DNA of 19,316 nt from CAZTGZ01 sp044339595 (GTDB lineage: Bacteria; Bacteroidota; Bacteroidia; NS11-12g; UBA9320): the NCBI GenBank assembly GCA_044339595.1, contig JBIIVF010000036.1, positions 1 to 19,316 of the forward strand. Reading direction: 5' to 3'. Positions 6,798 through 14,394 of this stretch are shown here, piece by piece. The stretch's first letter is position 1; each line of letters starts with the position of its first letter. Below the pieces are notes generated by a model. The model searched no databases. It saw nothing but the letters and a program-made list of their open reading frames with translations, and was not told the origin of the DNA. A program made the translations under genes and the position numbers.

Positions 6798-8393
6798 TCA
6801 CTTCTCCGCGTATTTCAAATTCAGCGAATTCAACGCATCGTGTTGCATATTTCGGATGTTTTTTCGATAGATGCGGATGCTTTGGTCATAGAACAGGGGG
6901 ATAATGACAGAGGAGGATGTGAGCATCTGATTCATTTTCTGGTACAAAACGATGCGTTCGTGATCATCGGTTACCAGCAGTGATTGCGTGTAAATAGAAT
7001 CGTATAAAGCAGAGGAGAAACGGGTGTAATTTGGACCTGCCGGTGCTTTGTTGGATGTAATAAAACAGCTGAGATAATTTTCGGCATCCGGATAATCTGC
7101 AATCCAACTGGCACGAAACATTTCCAAACGTCCTTCTGACTTTTCTGTTTTCAATAGCGAGGAAGGCAATACTTCAACTTTCATCGCAATACCGATAGAT
7201 TCAGCTTGTTTTTGAACCAATAAACAGATGTCGAGGTAATCTTTGGTCGTGTAAAGGGTCACTTTTTGCCCCTTTTTGTATGCGCTTTTTGCCAGTTCTT
7301 CTTTGGCTTTGGTTAAATCAAATGGATATTCGTTTGCACTTTCGTCGTAACCGGGTATTCCGGCGGGAATAAATCCGCCATTGGCCGGCACGCCTACATT
7401 GTTTCTTAAATATCGTACAATCTGTTTCCGATCGATGGCATAATGCAATGCTTTGCGAAAATGAACGTCTGTAACGATCGATTTATTTGCCCCTTCATTC
7501 ACCTGAAAGGCGAGATATTCAGTGTTTAAAAAGGATGACTTTACCAGATAAAAATCTTTTGCATATCGATCCTGCAAACGTCCGTCGGGAGTGAGAACTT
7601 CGTCTTTAAAACTGCTTTCAATGCCATTGAGCATATCCAGTCGCCCTTGAATCAGCTCCATGAATTCGGTATGCTTGCTTTGGATAAATGAAATAGAAAT
7701 CGCATCTAACTGCGGAATGGGGCGGGCTGCCGAACTTTCGAAATAGCCCTCATTTTTAAGTAAGTTCAATTTTATACTCTCATGCCATTCCTTGAACACA
7801 AACGGACCGGTGCCCACAGGATGCAGTCCGAAGTCCTTGCCGTATAAGGCCACTGCTTCCTTGGGTACCACAAAACAGTAAGGCATGGTGAGCATCCCGA
7901 GCAAAGGCGGAAAGGGTTTTGTGAGGAGGATGACAAAAGTATGGTCGTTGGGTGCCTTGAATCCATCTTTCTCTATTCTTCCATTAAAGATCCAGGCACC
8001 CGGACTGGCGGTTTCTGGCTTAATAATCCGGTTGAATGAATAAACAAAATCGCCGGCAACAACTTTTCTACTTTGTCCTTTTTTGAATACTTTATTGCGA
8101 TGAAAGAAAACTGAATCACGTAAATGAAAGGTGTATTGAAGCCCGTCTTTACTGATTTCCCATGATTTTGCAATGGCCGGAATAACGTGTAAAAGACTAT
8201 CCGTTTGAACCAAACCGTTGAAAAGTAGATTGCACGCCCAAATATTATCCTGATTTCTTGCAAACGCCGGATCCAGTGAGGTGATGCCGTTGGAAGCATT
8301 ATATTTGAATGCCTTTTTATCATTCAAATTGGGTTGGTTTGAACAGGATATCAACATAAAAGCAATGTGTATAAGTACAAGTAACCTGTTCAT
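6798..8393 (-). CDS. ABC transporter substrate-binding lipoprotein, family 5 (peptide/nickel type)
   Basis: The 531-residue protein has a lipoprotein signal: a short basic start, a hydrophobic core and lipobox LISC with Cys17 as the acylation site. The mature part has SBP family 5 features: GITSLDPAFARN near 36-47, LLFNGLV, a WEISKDGLQYTFHLRD block (78-93), GTGPFVFKEW at 194-203, and HFRKALHYAIDRKQIV. It should bind oligopeptides or a similar ligand in the periplasm. No permease or ATPase gene lies next to it, so it is an orphan binding protein here. AGGAAAAATG at the start gives one of the few Shine-Dalgarno-like sites in the window. The exact substrate cannot be told. Confidence 0.88.
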   Translation of the reverse strand: MNRLLVLIHIAFMLISCSNQPNLNDKKAFKYNASNGITSLDPAFARNQDNIWACNLLFNGLVQTDSLLHVIPAIAKSWEISKDGLQYTFHLRDSVFFHRNKVFKKGQSRKVVAGDFVYSFNRIIKPETASPGAWIFNGRIEKDGFKAPNDHTFVILLTKPFPPLLGMLTMPYCFVVPKEAVALYGKDFGLHPVGTGPFVFKEWHESIKLNLLKNEGYFESSAARPIPQLDAISISFIQSKHTEFMELIQGRLDMLNGIESSFKDEVLTPDGRLQDRYAKDFYLVKSSFLNTEYLAFQVNEGANKSIVTDVHFRKALHYAIDRKQIVRYLRNNVGVPANGGFIPAGIPGYDESANEYPFDLTKAKEELAKSAYKKGQKVTLYTTKDYLDICLLVQKQAESIGIAMKVEVLPSSLLKTEKSEGRLEMFRASWIADYPDAENYLSCFITSNKAPAGPNYTRFSSALYDSIYTQSLLVTDDHERIVLYQKMNQMLTSSSVIIPLFYDQSIRIYRKNIRNMQHDALNSLNLKYAEK

Positions 8394-8413
8394 TTTTCCT
8401 GCGTTTTAACCAA

Positions 8414-8421
8414 TAGCTTTG
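8414..8421 (+). promoter_or_regulatory. Bacteroidota -7 box for the hydrolase-parAB operon
   Basis: TAGCTTTG matches TAnnTTTG exactly and lies 24 bases before the ATG at 8446. No -33 TTG is evident. Confidence 0.5.
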
Positions 8422-8445
8422 AAGTGTTGTTTTTAAAAGAATATT

Positions 8446-9129
8446 ATGGCAAAAGTAACCTATTTGGGACATTCGTGTTTTCAAATTCAAACCGAAGGTC
8501 TAACGATTCTTACGGATCCGTTTATTGCGGGAAACGCCTTGGCTAAGTCAATAGATGTCAGCGCATTAAAAGCTGATTTTATTTTAGTTTCTCATGGGCA
8601 TGATGACCATGTGGCAGACTTGGTTCAATTGGCAAAACAGACCAAAGCCAAAGTATTGTGTAACTTTGAAATCCATACCTGGTTGAATGCGCAGGGCGTT
8701 GACAATACACACGCCATGAATATTGGCGGCGGTTGGCCTTACAATATTGGTCGCGTTAAAATGGTGAATGCCGTGCATTCGAGCTCATTGCCCGACGGAA
8801 GTTATGGAGGATGTGCTGCAGGATTTGTGGTTGAAAATGAAAAGGAAACCTTTTACTTTGCGGGAGATACCGCGCTTACGTATGACATGAAACTCTTGGC
8901 AGAAGAATTCAAAGTTAGTTTCGCGTTTCTACCCATAGGTGATAATTTCACTATGAACATAGATGACGCGGTTCTGGCAGCTAAATTTGTAGGCACTAAA
9001 CAAGTCATAGGTATGCACTACGACACATTCCCATATATAAAAATTGATCAAAACGAAGCCATCGAAAAATTTGCTGCGAAGGGCATTGAGTTGTTTCTTT
9101 TTAAAATTGGACAAACGATAGAATTATAG
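8446..9129 (+). CDS. UPF0173 family metal-dependent hydrolase (metallo-beta-lactamase fold)
   Basis: The 227-residue protein fits UPF0173 in length and sequence: KVTYLGHSCF at the start, ILTDPFI at 21-27, the dinuclear metal motif SHGHDDH with His50, His52, Asp54 and His55, then His111 (NAVHSSS), Asp141 (FAGDTAL) and His191 (GMHYDTFP). All the metal ligands expected for this fold are present, so it should be an active hydrolase, but the physiological substrate of this family is not established. There is no signal peptide. parA begins two bases after its stop, and a -7 box lies at 8414, so it is the first gene of the parAB transcript. Confidence 0.9.
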   Translation: MAKVTYLGHSCFQIQTEGLTILTDPFIAGNALAKSIDVSALKADFILVSHGHDDHVADLVQLAKQTKAKVLCNFEIHTWLNAQGVDNTHAMNIGGGWPYNIGRVKMVNAVHSSSLPDGSYGGCAAGFVVENEKETFYFAGDTALTYDMKLLAEEFKVSFAFLPIGDNFTMNIDDAVLAAKFVGTKQVIGMHYDTFPYIKIDQNEAIEKFAAKGIELFLFKIGQTIEL

Positions 9130-9131
9130 AT

Positions 9132-9932
9132 ATGACCAAAATAATCAGTATAGCCAATCAAAAAGGTGGGGTAGGCAAAACCACAACGTCAATAAATCTG
9201 GCCTATAGTCTGGCTGTACTAGAATATAAGGTGTTGCTCGTAGATGCGGATCCCCAAGCCAATACAACTTCGGGGATGGGATTTGATCCTAAAGTGGTAA
9301 AAATTGGATTGTATGAGACCCTGGTGCAGGATATTAATCCTGAAAACGTAATCATGCAAACCGAAAATAAATTTCTTGACTTAATGCCCAGCAATATTGA
9401 TTTGGTGGGAGCTGAGATTGAGATGATTGACTTGCCAAACCGAGAAAAATTGATGCAACGGGTATTGAACAAATTTGGTGATCGTTATGATTTCATCATC
9501 ATTGATTGTTCACCATCCTTGGGTTTAATTACTACCAATGCCCTTGCAGCTTCGCATTCAATTGTGATACCTGTACAGTGTGAATACTTTGCATTGGAAG
9601 GATTAGGGAAATTACTCAACACCATAAAAATCATCCAGAAAAGCATCAATCCAACCCTTGAGATTGAAGGCTTGCTTCTCACCATGTATGACAGTCGGTT
9701 GAGATTGTCGAATCAAGTGGTCGATGAAGTGAAAACGCATTTTCAGCAACTTGTTTTTGACACCATTATTCAGCGCAACACCAAACTGAGTGAAGCTCCA
9801 AGTTTCGGTATACCGGTGCTCGAGCATGACGCCACTTCTAAAGGGAGCATCAACTATTTAAATCTGGCCCGTGAAATTTTACAGAATAACGGCATGACCA
9901 GAATCGCAAACGAAGAAAAAATTATTCATTGA
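9132..9932 (+). CDS. parA: Chromosome partitioning ATPase ParA (Soj)
   Basis: This 266-residue protein has the deviant Walker A KGGVGKTT (11-18) with the signature lysine, the A' motif VDADPQANTT (37-46) and Walker B FIIIDCSPSLGLIT (121-134). These define the ParA/Soj/MinD family, and the SNQVVDEVKTHF and SEAPSFG segments with the neighbouring parB assign it to chromosomal ParA. It binds DNA non-specifically when ATP-loaded and is stimulated by ParB to segregate origins. The gene is two bases after the hydrolase, and its TGA overlaps the parB start by one base. Chromosomal parAB is usually near the replication origin, but no dnaA or gidA/gidB gene is in the window to confirm this. Confidence 0.95.
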   Translation: MTKIISIANQKGGVGKTTTSINLAYSLAVLEYKVLLVDADPQANTTSGMGFDPKVVKIGLYETLVQDINPENVIMQTENKFLDLMPSNIDLVGAEIEMIDLPNREKLMQRVLNKFGDRYDFIIIDCSPSLGLITTNALAASHSIVIPVQCEYFALEGLGKLLNTIKIIQKSINPTLEIEGLLLTMYDSRLRLSNQVVDEVKTHFQQLVFDTIIQRNTKLSEAPSFGIPVLEHDATSKGSINYLNLAREILQNNGMTRIANEEKIIH

Positions 9933-10822
9933 TGGCAAAAAGAAATGCATTGGGAAAGGGATTGAGTGCTTTGTTGGAAAATGCAGAGACGGATATAACC
10001 TCCTTTGAACCAAAAGTACTGAATTCTGTGGCTAATCTGCCGATCAGTCAGATTACCGCCAATCCTTTTCAACCCCGAACAGAATTTGAGAAGGAAGCCT
10101 TGGATGAATTGGCTGAAAGTATTCGGATTCACGGCGTAATTCAACCGATTACTGTGCGTAAATCGGGTTATGAGAAGTATGAAATCATTTCCGGTGAGCG
10201 CAGAACCCGCGCGAGTATCTTGGCCGGATTAAAGGAAATACCGGCTTACATACGTTTGGCCAATGATCAGGAGATGCTCGAAATGGCCCTGATTGAAAAC
10301 ATTCAGCGTGAAGAACTGAATGCCATTGACATTTCCCTTTCTTATCAGCGTCTCATGGAAGAATGTGGATTGAAAATGGAAGAACTGGGTGACCGGGTTG
10401 GCAAGAAACGAAGCACGGTGAATAATTATTTGCGCCTGCTTAAACTCCCCGACGATATTCAATTAGCCCTAAAAACAGGGCAGATTCAAATGGGACATGC
10501 CCGCGCTTTGGTGGGTATCGACGATGAAAAGAAACAGCTTGATATTTTTAGACAAGCAGTGGAGGAAGGTCTTTCTGTGCGCATGGTCGAAGAAATGGCA
10601 AGAGGCGTTAGAGGATGGAAGTCGCCAGTCTCAGAACCCGCAGAAAAATCAGGTGAACCTGTTTCTTCAAATCAACTCGAACTTTTGGGCAAATACAGAA
10701 GCCTGCTTTCGGGAAAATTAGGCACCAAAGTCGAAATTCGCTCTAAGACCGGAAAAAAAGGTTCTATCGTGATTCATTTTAACGATGAAGAACACTTGCA
10801 GGAAATCCTGAATCAAATTTGA
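9932..10822 (+). CDS. parB: Chromosome partitioning protein ParB (Spo0J)
   Basis: Translation from the ATG at 9932 (overlapping the parA stop as TGATG) gives MAKRNALGKGLSALL, the standard ParB N terminus; a longer frame from the TTG at 9929 adds only one residue and is unlikely. The 296-residue protein has NPFQPR (44-49), the CTP-binding motif GERRTRA (88-94), ENIQREELN (122-130), a helix-turn-helix around 150-170 (MEELGDRVGKKRSTVNNYL) and a C-terminal dimerisation region. It would load at parS, slide as a CTP clamp and stimulate ParA. I found no parS-like palindrome in the window. It is followed by the DUF5683 gene, a common arrangement in Bacteroidota. Confidence 0.95.
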   Translation: MAKRNALGKGLSALLENAETDITSFEPKVLNSVANLPISQITANPFQPRTEFEKEALDELAESIRIHGVIQPITVRKSGYEKYEIISGERRTRASILAGLKEIPAYIRLANDQEMLEMALIENIQREELNAIDISLSYQRLMEECGLKMEELGDRVGKKRSTVNNYLRLLKLPDDIQLALKTGQIQMGHARALVGIDDEKKQLDIFRQAVEEGLSVRMVEEMARGVRGWKSPVSEPAEKSGEPVSSNQLELLGKYRSLLSGKLGTKVEIRSKTGKKGSIVIHFNDEEHLQEILNQI

Positions 10823-10827
10823 TTCGG

Positions 10828-10835
10828 TATATTTG
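10828..10835 (+). promoter_or_regulatory. Bacteroidota -7 box that decides the DUF5683 start
   Basis: TATATTTG matches TAnnTTTG exactly. It covers the TTG at 10833, the start of the longest open frame, so that start would lie inside the promoter. The ATG at 10854, 18 bases downstream, is the better choice. Confidence 0.45.
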
Positions 10836-10853
10836 AGGCTGTTTAAAGCCCGG

Positions 10854-11426
10854 ATGAGATTATTAATGATATGGCTGTTAGTGTGCGGAAGCCTGGCTTC
10901 TGAAGCACAATCATTCCCAACGGTTTCAATGAAGTTGAATCAATTGGAAAGGGTGCGAATATCTGATTCTGATGAGGTTCATTCACCCAGAAAGGCCGCC
11001 ATCATGAGTGCCATTATTCCCGGTGCAGGTCAACTCTACAATGAAAAATATTGGAAAATAGGCGTCATCTATACCGGGGCCGGCCTACTTACCTGGTATT
11101 TCTTTAAAAACAGAGATAGTCTTGACAGTTATCAGAAAGCGTATACCGCCCGCATTGATACTTTTGCGAGCAGCGTAGATAAAAAATATCTGTATTTGAC
11201 CGATGCTGCAGTACTTAGAAATCGTGATTTTCATCGCAGGCAAAGAGACATTGCCATTCTTGGTTTCTTCGGTTTATATGCACTTCAGATCATTGATGCC
11301 AATGTGGATGCCCATCTTCGGGAGTTCGAAATCAACAAGGATTTAAGTCTGAAAATTTCACCGGATTTCAGTACCCTTATGGCACCTCAAAGACAAATGT
11401 CGCTTTTGTTTACCTTTAAATTCTGA
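10854..11426 (+). CDS. DUF5683 domain-containing protein
   Basis: The frame is open from a TTG at 10833, but the ATG at 10854 gives a good signal peptide (MRLLMIWLLVCGSLASEAQ) and sits behind a -7 box, so I start there (190 residues). The mature part has SPRKAAIMSAIIPGAGQLYN and YWKIGVIYTGAGLL, the recognisable DUF5683 core with one or two membrane-embedded segments, then RRQRDIAILGFFGLYALQIIDANVDAHL, a second conserved block with another hydrophobic helix, and a short beta-rich end. The function of the family is unknown; it is often found next to parB in Bacteroidota, as here. It is probably an envelope protein exported by Sec. The next gene starts five bases after its stop. Confidence 0.85.
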   Translation: MRLLMIWLLVCGSLASEAQSFPTVSMKLNQLERVRISDSDEVHSPRKAAIMSAIIPGAGQLYNEKYWKIGVIYTGAGLLTWYFFKNRDSLDSYQKAYTARIDTFASSVDKKYLYLTDAAVLRNRDFHRRQRDIAILGFFGLYALQIIDANVDAHLREFEINKDLSLKISPDFSTLMAPQRQMSLLFTFKF

Positions 11427-11431
11427 TTTTT

Positions 11432-12772
11432 ATGTGGTTTCAGAGGATCCAACAGACCTTCAAAAGCAATCAACTTTGGACTCTTCTGGCCGGAACCCTG
11501 GTGTTGATGGGAGGAGCGTTGTATAATGAATTTCCTTTATTAACAGGCGATAGTGCAGTGTACATTTCGTCCGGTTTTGACGGAAAAGCGCTTTCCGAAC
11601 GGCCGGTATTTTATGGATTGTTTATTCGTTTCAGTTCTTTAGGGATCAGCCTGTGGGGAGTGGTGTTTTTTCAAAGCCTGATACTTTCAGATTTGCTCAT
11701 CAGACAAATGCGAAAATGGGCGAATGGGATATCGAATCTCCACATTTTAGGAATTTTATGTCTCACGGCAGTTTTTACCGATGTTGTTTGGGAAAGCGGC
11801 AAAATTATGGCCGATGTTTTCATGGTTTTTATCATTCTGGCGGCGATGGAATGGCTTTTTTCAAAGGAAGCCTCCCCGGGACGAAAAATCTATCTATTCA
11901 TCCTGATTTTATTCTCTTCCATTACGCATAATTCGCATGCCATGGTGCTGTTATTGGTAGCTATTTTAATGATGGTGGCTGCGTTCATTCTTTCGAAAAG
12001 GCAGTATCTCAGCAGAATTACTGCATTGCTCCTGATTGCAGCGCTTGCACCCATATTGATTGGCTTGTCGAATATGGTTTCCGGTAATGGATTTACCTTG
12101 GGTAAAGCCACTTCCGTTTTTCTGGTAGGGAAAATGTGTGAAAATGGCATGCTGCACACTTTTCTTGAAAAGCACTGTGATGAAGGGAAATATAAACTAT
12201 GTGGATATAAAGACAGTCTGCCACAAGCCGCATGGCAGTTTGTTTGGCATCCTGAGAGTCCGGTGATGAAGATGGGCGGTTGGGAAGCCTCGGATCAAGA
12301 ATTTCGTCAAATTCTTCGGCAATCATTTCGAGAACCTGAGTTTCTATGGATGCATATTTGGAAATCTGTTTACACCACGGCGGTGCAGTTTTTTCAAATC
12401 AGCGCCGGTGATGCGTTATTCCGATATGAAGAAACAGACAATACCATGCAGTCCATCCGTAGATATTATTTGCATGAGGTAAATCCAGCCTTATGGACAC
12501 GGCAACGCATCTTGGAGCTCGATTTTAAGTTTTACTCAAGGCTTTATGGTTTATTTTTCCTGGTTACCGGCATTCTTCTGCTCTTTGTTTGGCATCAAAT
12601 TCCGCATAGAAAAGAAATGCTCATTCTATTACTCGTTTTGCTCTTGTTTTTAGTGCTGAATGCCGCAGTTACAGGCAATTTGGCCAATATCTCGTCCCGT
12701 CTACAAGCCCGCGTTTTCTGGTTATGGCCGTTTTGGAATGTGTTGATGTTGTGGCGATGGAAGAGGAAGTAA
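11432..12772 (+). CDS. Polytopic membrane protein, possible GT-C-type glycosyltransferase
   Basis: This 446-residue protein has about ten predicted membrane helices (near 15-31, 72-90, 103-120, 126-143, 153-165, 170-188, 196-214, 371-387, 395-412, 429-442) with a large soluble part at 215-370. A first loop with LLTGDSAVY (Asp40) and a C-terminal SSRLQARVFWLWPFW resemble polyprenol-phosphate-sugar-dependent GT-C transferases, but I cannot name a family. The soluble loop carries three cysteines (236, 249, 257) in KMCENG, KHCDEG and KLCGYKD, a pattern that looks conserved. Its stop codon TAA is the first unit of a heptamer array. The five-base spacing to the DUF5683 gene suggests shared transcription. 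A GT-C role is an inference from topology and two motifs. Confidence 0.6.
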   Translation: MWFQRIQQTFKSNQLWTLLAGTLVLMGGALYNEFPLLTGDSAVYISSGFDGKALSERPVFYGLFIRFSSLGISLWGVVFFQSLILSDLLIRQMRKWANGISNLHILGILCLTAVFTDVVWESGKIMADVFMVFIILAAMEWLFSKEASPGRKIYLFILILFSSITHNSHAMVLLLVAILMMVAAFILSKRQYLSRITALLLIAALAPILIGLSNMVSGNGFTLGKATSVFLVGKMCENGMLHTFLEKHCDEGKYKLCGYKDSLPQAAWQFVWHPESPVMKMGGWEASDQEFRQILRQSFREPEFLWMHIWKSVYTTAVQFFQISAGDALFRYEETDNTMQSIRRYYLHEVNPALWTRQRILELDFKFYSRLYGLFFLVTGILLLFVWHQIPHRKEMLILLLVLLLFLVLNAAVTGNLANISSRLQARVFWLWPFWNVLMLWRWKRK

Positions 12773-12811
12773 TGATTAATGATTAATGATTAATGATTAA
12801 TGATTAATGAT
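12770..12811. repeat. Heptamer array, six perfect TAATGAT units
   Basis: Six identical 7-base units run from 12770 to 12811, followed by a degenerate AT-rich tail to about 12840. The first three bases of unit one are the stop codon of the membrane protein. Because the period is not a multiple of three, the array puts TAA and TGA stops in every forward frame. It is the reverse complement of the CATTAAT array at 13339-13373. Confidence 0.9.
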
Positions 12812-12858
12812 TAATTAATTTTTAATTATATGTTTTATTTCTAAGTTATTGACATTAA

Positions 12859-13242
12859 ATGGGAGAGAATGTTGTAAAAAATAAGAGTTTTGAGTTTGCC
12901 ATTCAGGTGGTTAAAATTTATCAATTTTTGAGAGATCAGAAGAAAGAATATACGCTTTCGAGACAATTATTGCGCAGCGGAACAAGTGTTGGAGCAATGA
13001 TTCGTGAGGCAGAGTATGCTGAAACAAAAAATGACTTTATCCATAAAATGGGAATTGCACAAAAAGAAGTGAATGAAACGCTCTATTGGCTCGAACTTTT
13101 ATATGAAACGGAATATTTAACTCAAGAGCAATCTAATCAGCTAACCGCAGCTGCCACCGAAATCATCAAGCTGATTACATCTATCATCAAAACAACCAAA
13201 TCCAACCTCAACAAGAATAAAAGTCAAGAATTTAATGATTAG
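12859..13242 (+). CDS. Four-helix-bundle protein (23S rRNA intervening-sequence type, TIGR02436)
   Basis: The 127-residue protein fits the four-helix-bundle/IVP family in size and in its conserved core: SFEFAIQVVKIYQFL, LSRQLLRSGTSVGAMIREAEYAETKNDFIHKMGIAQKEVNETLYWLELL, then a long last helix with TEIIKLITSIIKTTKSN. The Lys/Asn-rich tail after residue 110 is likely disordered. Members are encoded inside 23S rRNA insertions in some bacteria and as free-standing, often multi-copy genes in Bacteroidota; their function is not settled, though an RNA-binding or defence-system role has been suggested. Here it is free-standing, between two heptamer arrays in opposite orientation, and it interrupts a region of metabolic genes. 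No clear promoter box precedes it. Confidence 0.88.
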   Translation: MGENVVKNKSFEFAIQVVKIYQFLRDQKKEYTLSRQLLRSGTSVGAMIREAEYAETKNDFIHKMGIAQKEVNETLYWLELLYETEYLTQEQSNQLTAAATEIIKLITSIIKTTKSNLNKNKSQEFND

Positions 13243-13338
13243 GGAGTGTTCCATAATTCAGCAAATTTGAGCTAGAAACAGTTAACCTCTTTCATCGATT
13301 ATTAAAAAAAACCATCATTAATCTTTGAACAATTTCCC

Positions 13339-13373
13339 CATTAATCATTAAACATCAATAATTAATCATTATT
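13339..13373. repeat. Heptamer array, CATTAAT type (five units)
   Basis: Units are CATTAAT, CATTAAA, CATCAAT, AATTAAT, CATTATT, in register over 35 bases. A further CATTAAT-like piece, ATCATTAATC, lies 25-30 bases to the left. The unit is the reverse complement of a rotation of TAATGAT, so it faces the array at 12770-12811. Confidence 0.75.
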
Positions 13374-13438
13374 CACATCTTGTTCGTAAATCCCCTCAAG
13401 AATTCCAGAAAATAAAGAGGTCTAAAGGTTCGAAATCT

Positions 13439-13446
13439 TAAATTTG
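13439..13446 (+). promoter_or_regulatory. Bacteroidota -7 box for the 3-hydroxyacyl-CoA dehydrogenase
   Basis: TAAATTTG matches TAnnTTTG exactly and lies 22 bases before the ATG at 13469. No -33 TTG is seen. Confidence 0.5.
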
Positions 13447-13468
13447 CGGCGTTAATCAAAATTTAATC

Positions 13469-14377
13469 ATGAAAAACGTTTCAGTTATTGGTTCAGGAAC
13501 CATGGGCAACGGAATCGCCCACGTATTCGCTCAAAATGGATTTACCGTTTCCTTGATCGATATCAATCCGCAGGCTTTGCAAAAAGCACTCGATACCATT
13601 GGCAAAAACCTCGATCGTCAAATCGCCAAAGGCCTCATCACGGATGCAGACAAAGCTGCTACCCTTGCAAACATCACCACTTACACTGATATGTCTGAAG
13701 GTGTGGCAAATGCTGAATTGGTGATAGAAGCAGCGACCGAGAATATTGACCTTAAGTTGAAGATTTTCAAGCAAATGGATGAATTGGCTCCGGTCAATTG
13801 TATCCTTGCCAGCAATACCTCTTCCATTTCCATTACCAAACTCGCCTCCGTGACCAAAAGACCGGGATTGGTGATTGGTATGCATTTTATGAACCCTGTA
13901 CCGGTGATGAAATTGGTAGAAATTATCAATGGATACAGCACGGAAGAAGCCGTTACAGAGACCATTCTCGATATCACCTCCAAATTGCAAAAAACTCCGG
14001 CATTATCGAATGATTACCCCGGATTTATTGCCAACAGAATTCTGATGCCGATGATCAACGAAGCCATTTATACTTTGTATGAAGGGGTAGGAGGAGTTGA
14101 AGAAATTGATACAGTCATGAAATTGGGTATGGGACATCCGATGGGCCCGTTGCAATTGGCTGATTTTATCGGCTTAGATGTTTGTCTTGCCATCATGGAA
14201 GTTAAATACAAAGGATTTGGAAATCAGAAATATGCTCCATGTCCATTGCTGGTAAACATGGTTGTTGCTGGTAAATTGGGTGTAAAATCAGGAGAAGGTT
14301 TCTACAAATGGAATCACGGTACCAAAGATCTGATTGTTTCGGATTCTTTTAATAAAAGTCAAAAAACAACGGTTTAA
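13469..14377 (+). CDS. hbd: 3-hydroxybutyryl-CoA dehydrogenase (3-hydroxyacyl-CoA dehydrogenase)
   Basis: The 302-residue protein has a Rossmann NAD-binding start, VIGSGTMGNGIAHVFAQNG, and the catalytic dyad His139/Glu151 in GMHFMNPVPVMKLVEII, twelve residues apart as in known 3-hydroxyacyl-CoA dehydrogenases. ASNTSSISI (114-122) and NDYPGFIANRILMPMINEAI lead into the C-terminal dimerisation domain, ending with GVKSGEGFYKW. Length equals that of stand-alone Hbd enzymes. It oxidises 3-hydroxyacyl-CoA to 3-ketoacyl-CoA with NAD, or the reverse, in fatty acid or butyrate/aromatic degradation. No other acyl-CoA gene lies nearby, so the pathway cannot be told. It has its own promoter and converges on the deacetylase gene with 13 bases between the stops. 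Confidence 0.95.
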   Translation: MKNVSVIGSGTMGNGIAHVFAQNGFTVSLIDINPQALQKALDTIGKNLDRQIAKGLITDADKAATLANITTYTDMSEGVANAELVIEAATENIDLKLKIFKQMDELAPVNCILASNTSSISITKLASVTKRPGLVIGMHFMNPVPVMKLVEIINGYSTEEAVTETILDITSKLQKTPALSNDYPGFIANRILMPMINEAIYTLYEGVGGVEEIDTVMKLGMGHPMGPLQLADFIGLDVCLAIMEVKYKGFGNQKYAPCPLLVNMVVAGKLGVKSGEGFYKWNHGTKDLIVSDSFNKSQKTTV

Positions 14378-14394
14378 ACGTTTTTATCGTTTAA
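14374..14394. terminator. Possible bidirectional hairpin over two stop codons
   Basis: TTAAACG (14374-14380) and CGTTTAA (14388-14394) form a 7-bp stem with loop TTTTTAT. It covers the TAA of the dehydrogenase and the TAA of the convergent deacetylase. The stem is AT-rich and weak, so it is a low-confidence terminator. Confidence 0.3.

Larger units (their letters stand above)
13243..13468. other. 226-bp spacer with heptamer array and promoter
   Basis: It contains a degenerate AT-rich stretch, a CATTAAT array (13339-13373) and the -7 box for the dehydrogenase gene (13439-13446). I see no gene and no clear terminator for the four-helix-bundle gene. Confidence 0.6.

Noticed and set aside
7973..8323. 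Minus-strand frame of 116 codons
   Set aside because: It is on the same strand as the solute-binding lipoprotein but in another frame and has no recognisable features.
12770..13373. CRISPR array or toxin-antitoxin pair around the four-helix-bundle gene
   Set aside because: Repeat units are seven bases with no spacers, no cas gene is present, and no partner gene lies beside the single reading frame.
13493..13990. Minus-strand frame of 165 codons
   Set aside because: It is the antisense shadow of hbd, whose own frame has all catalytic motifs.
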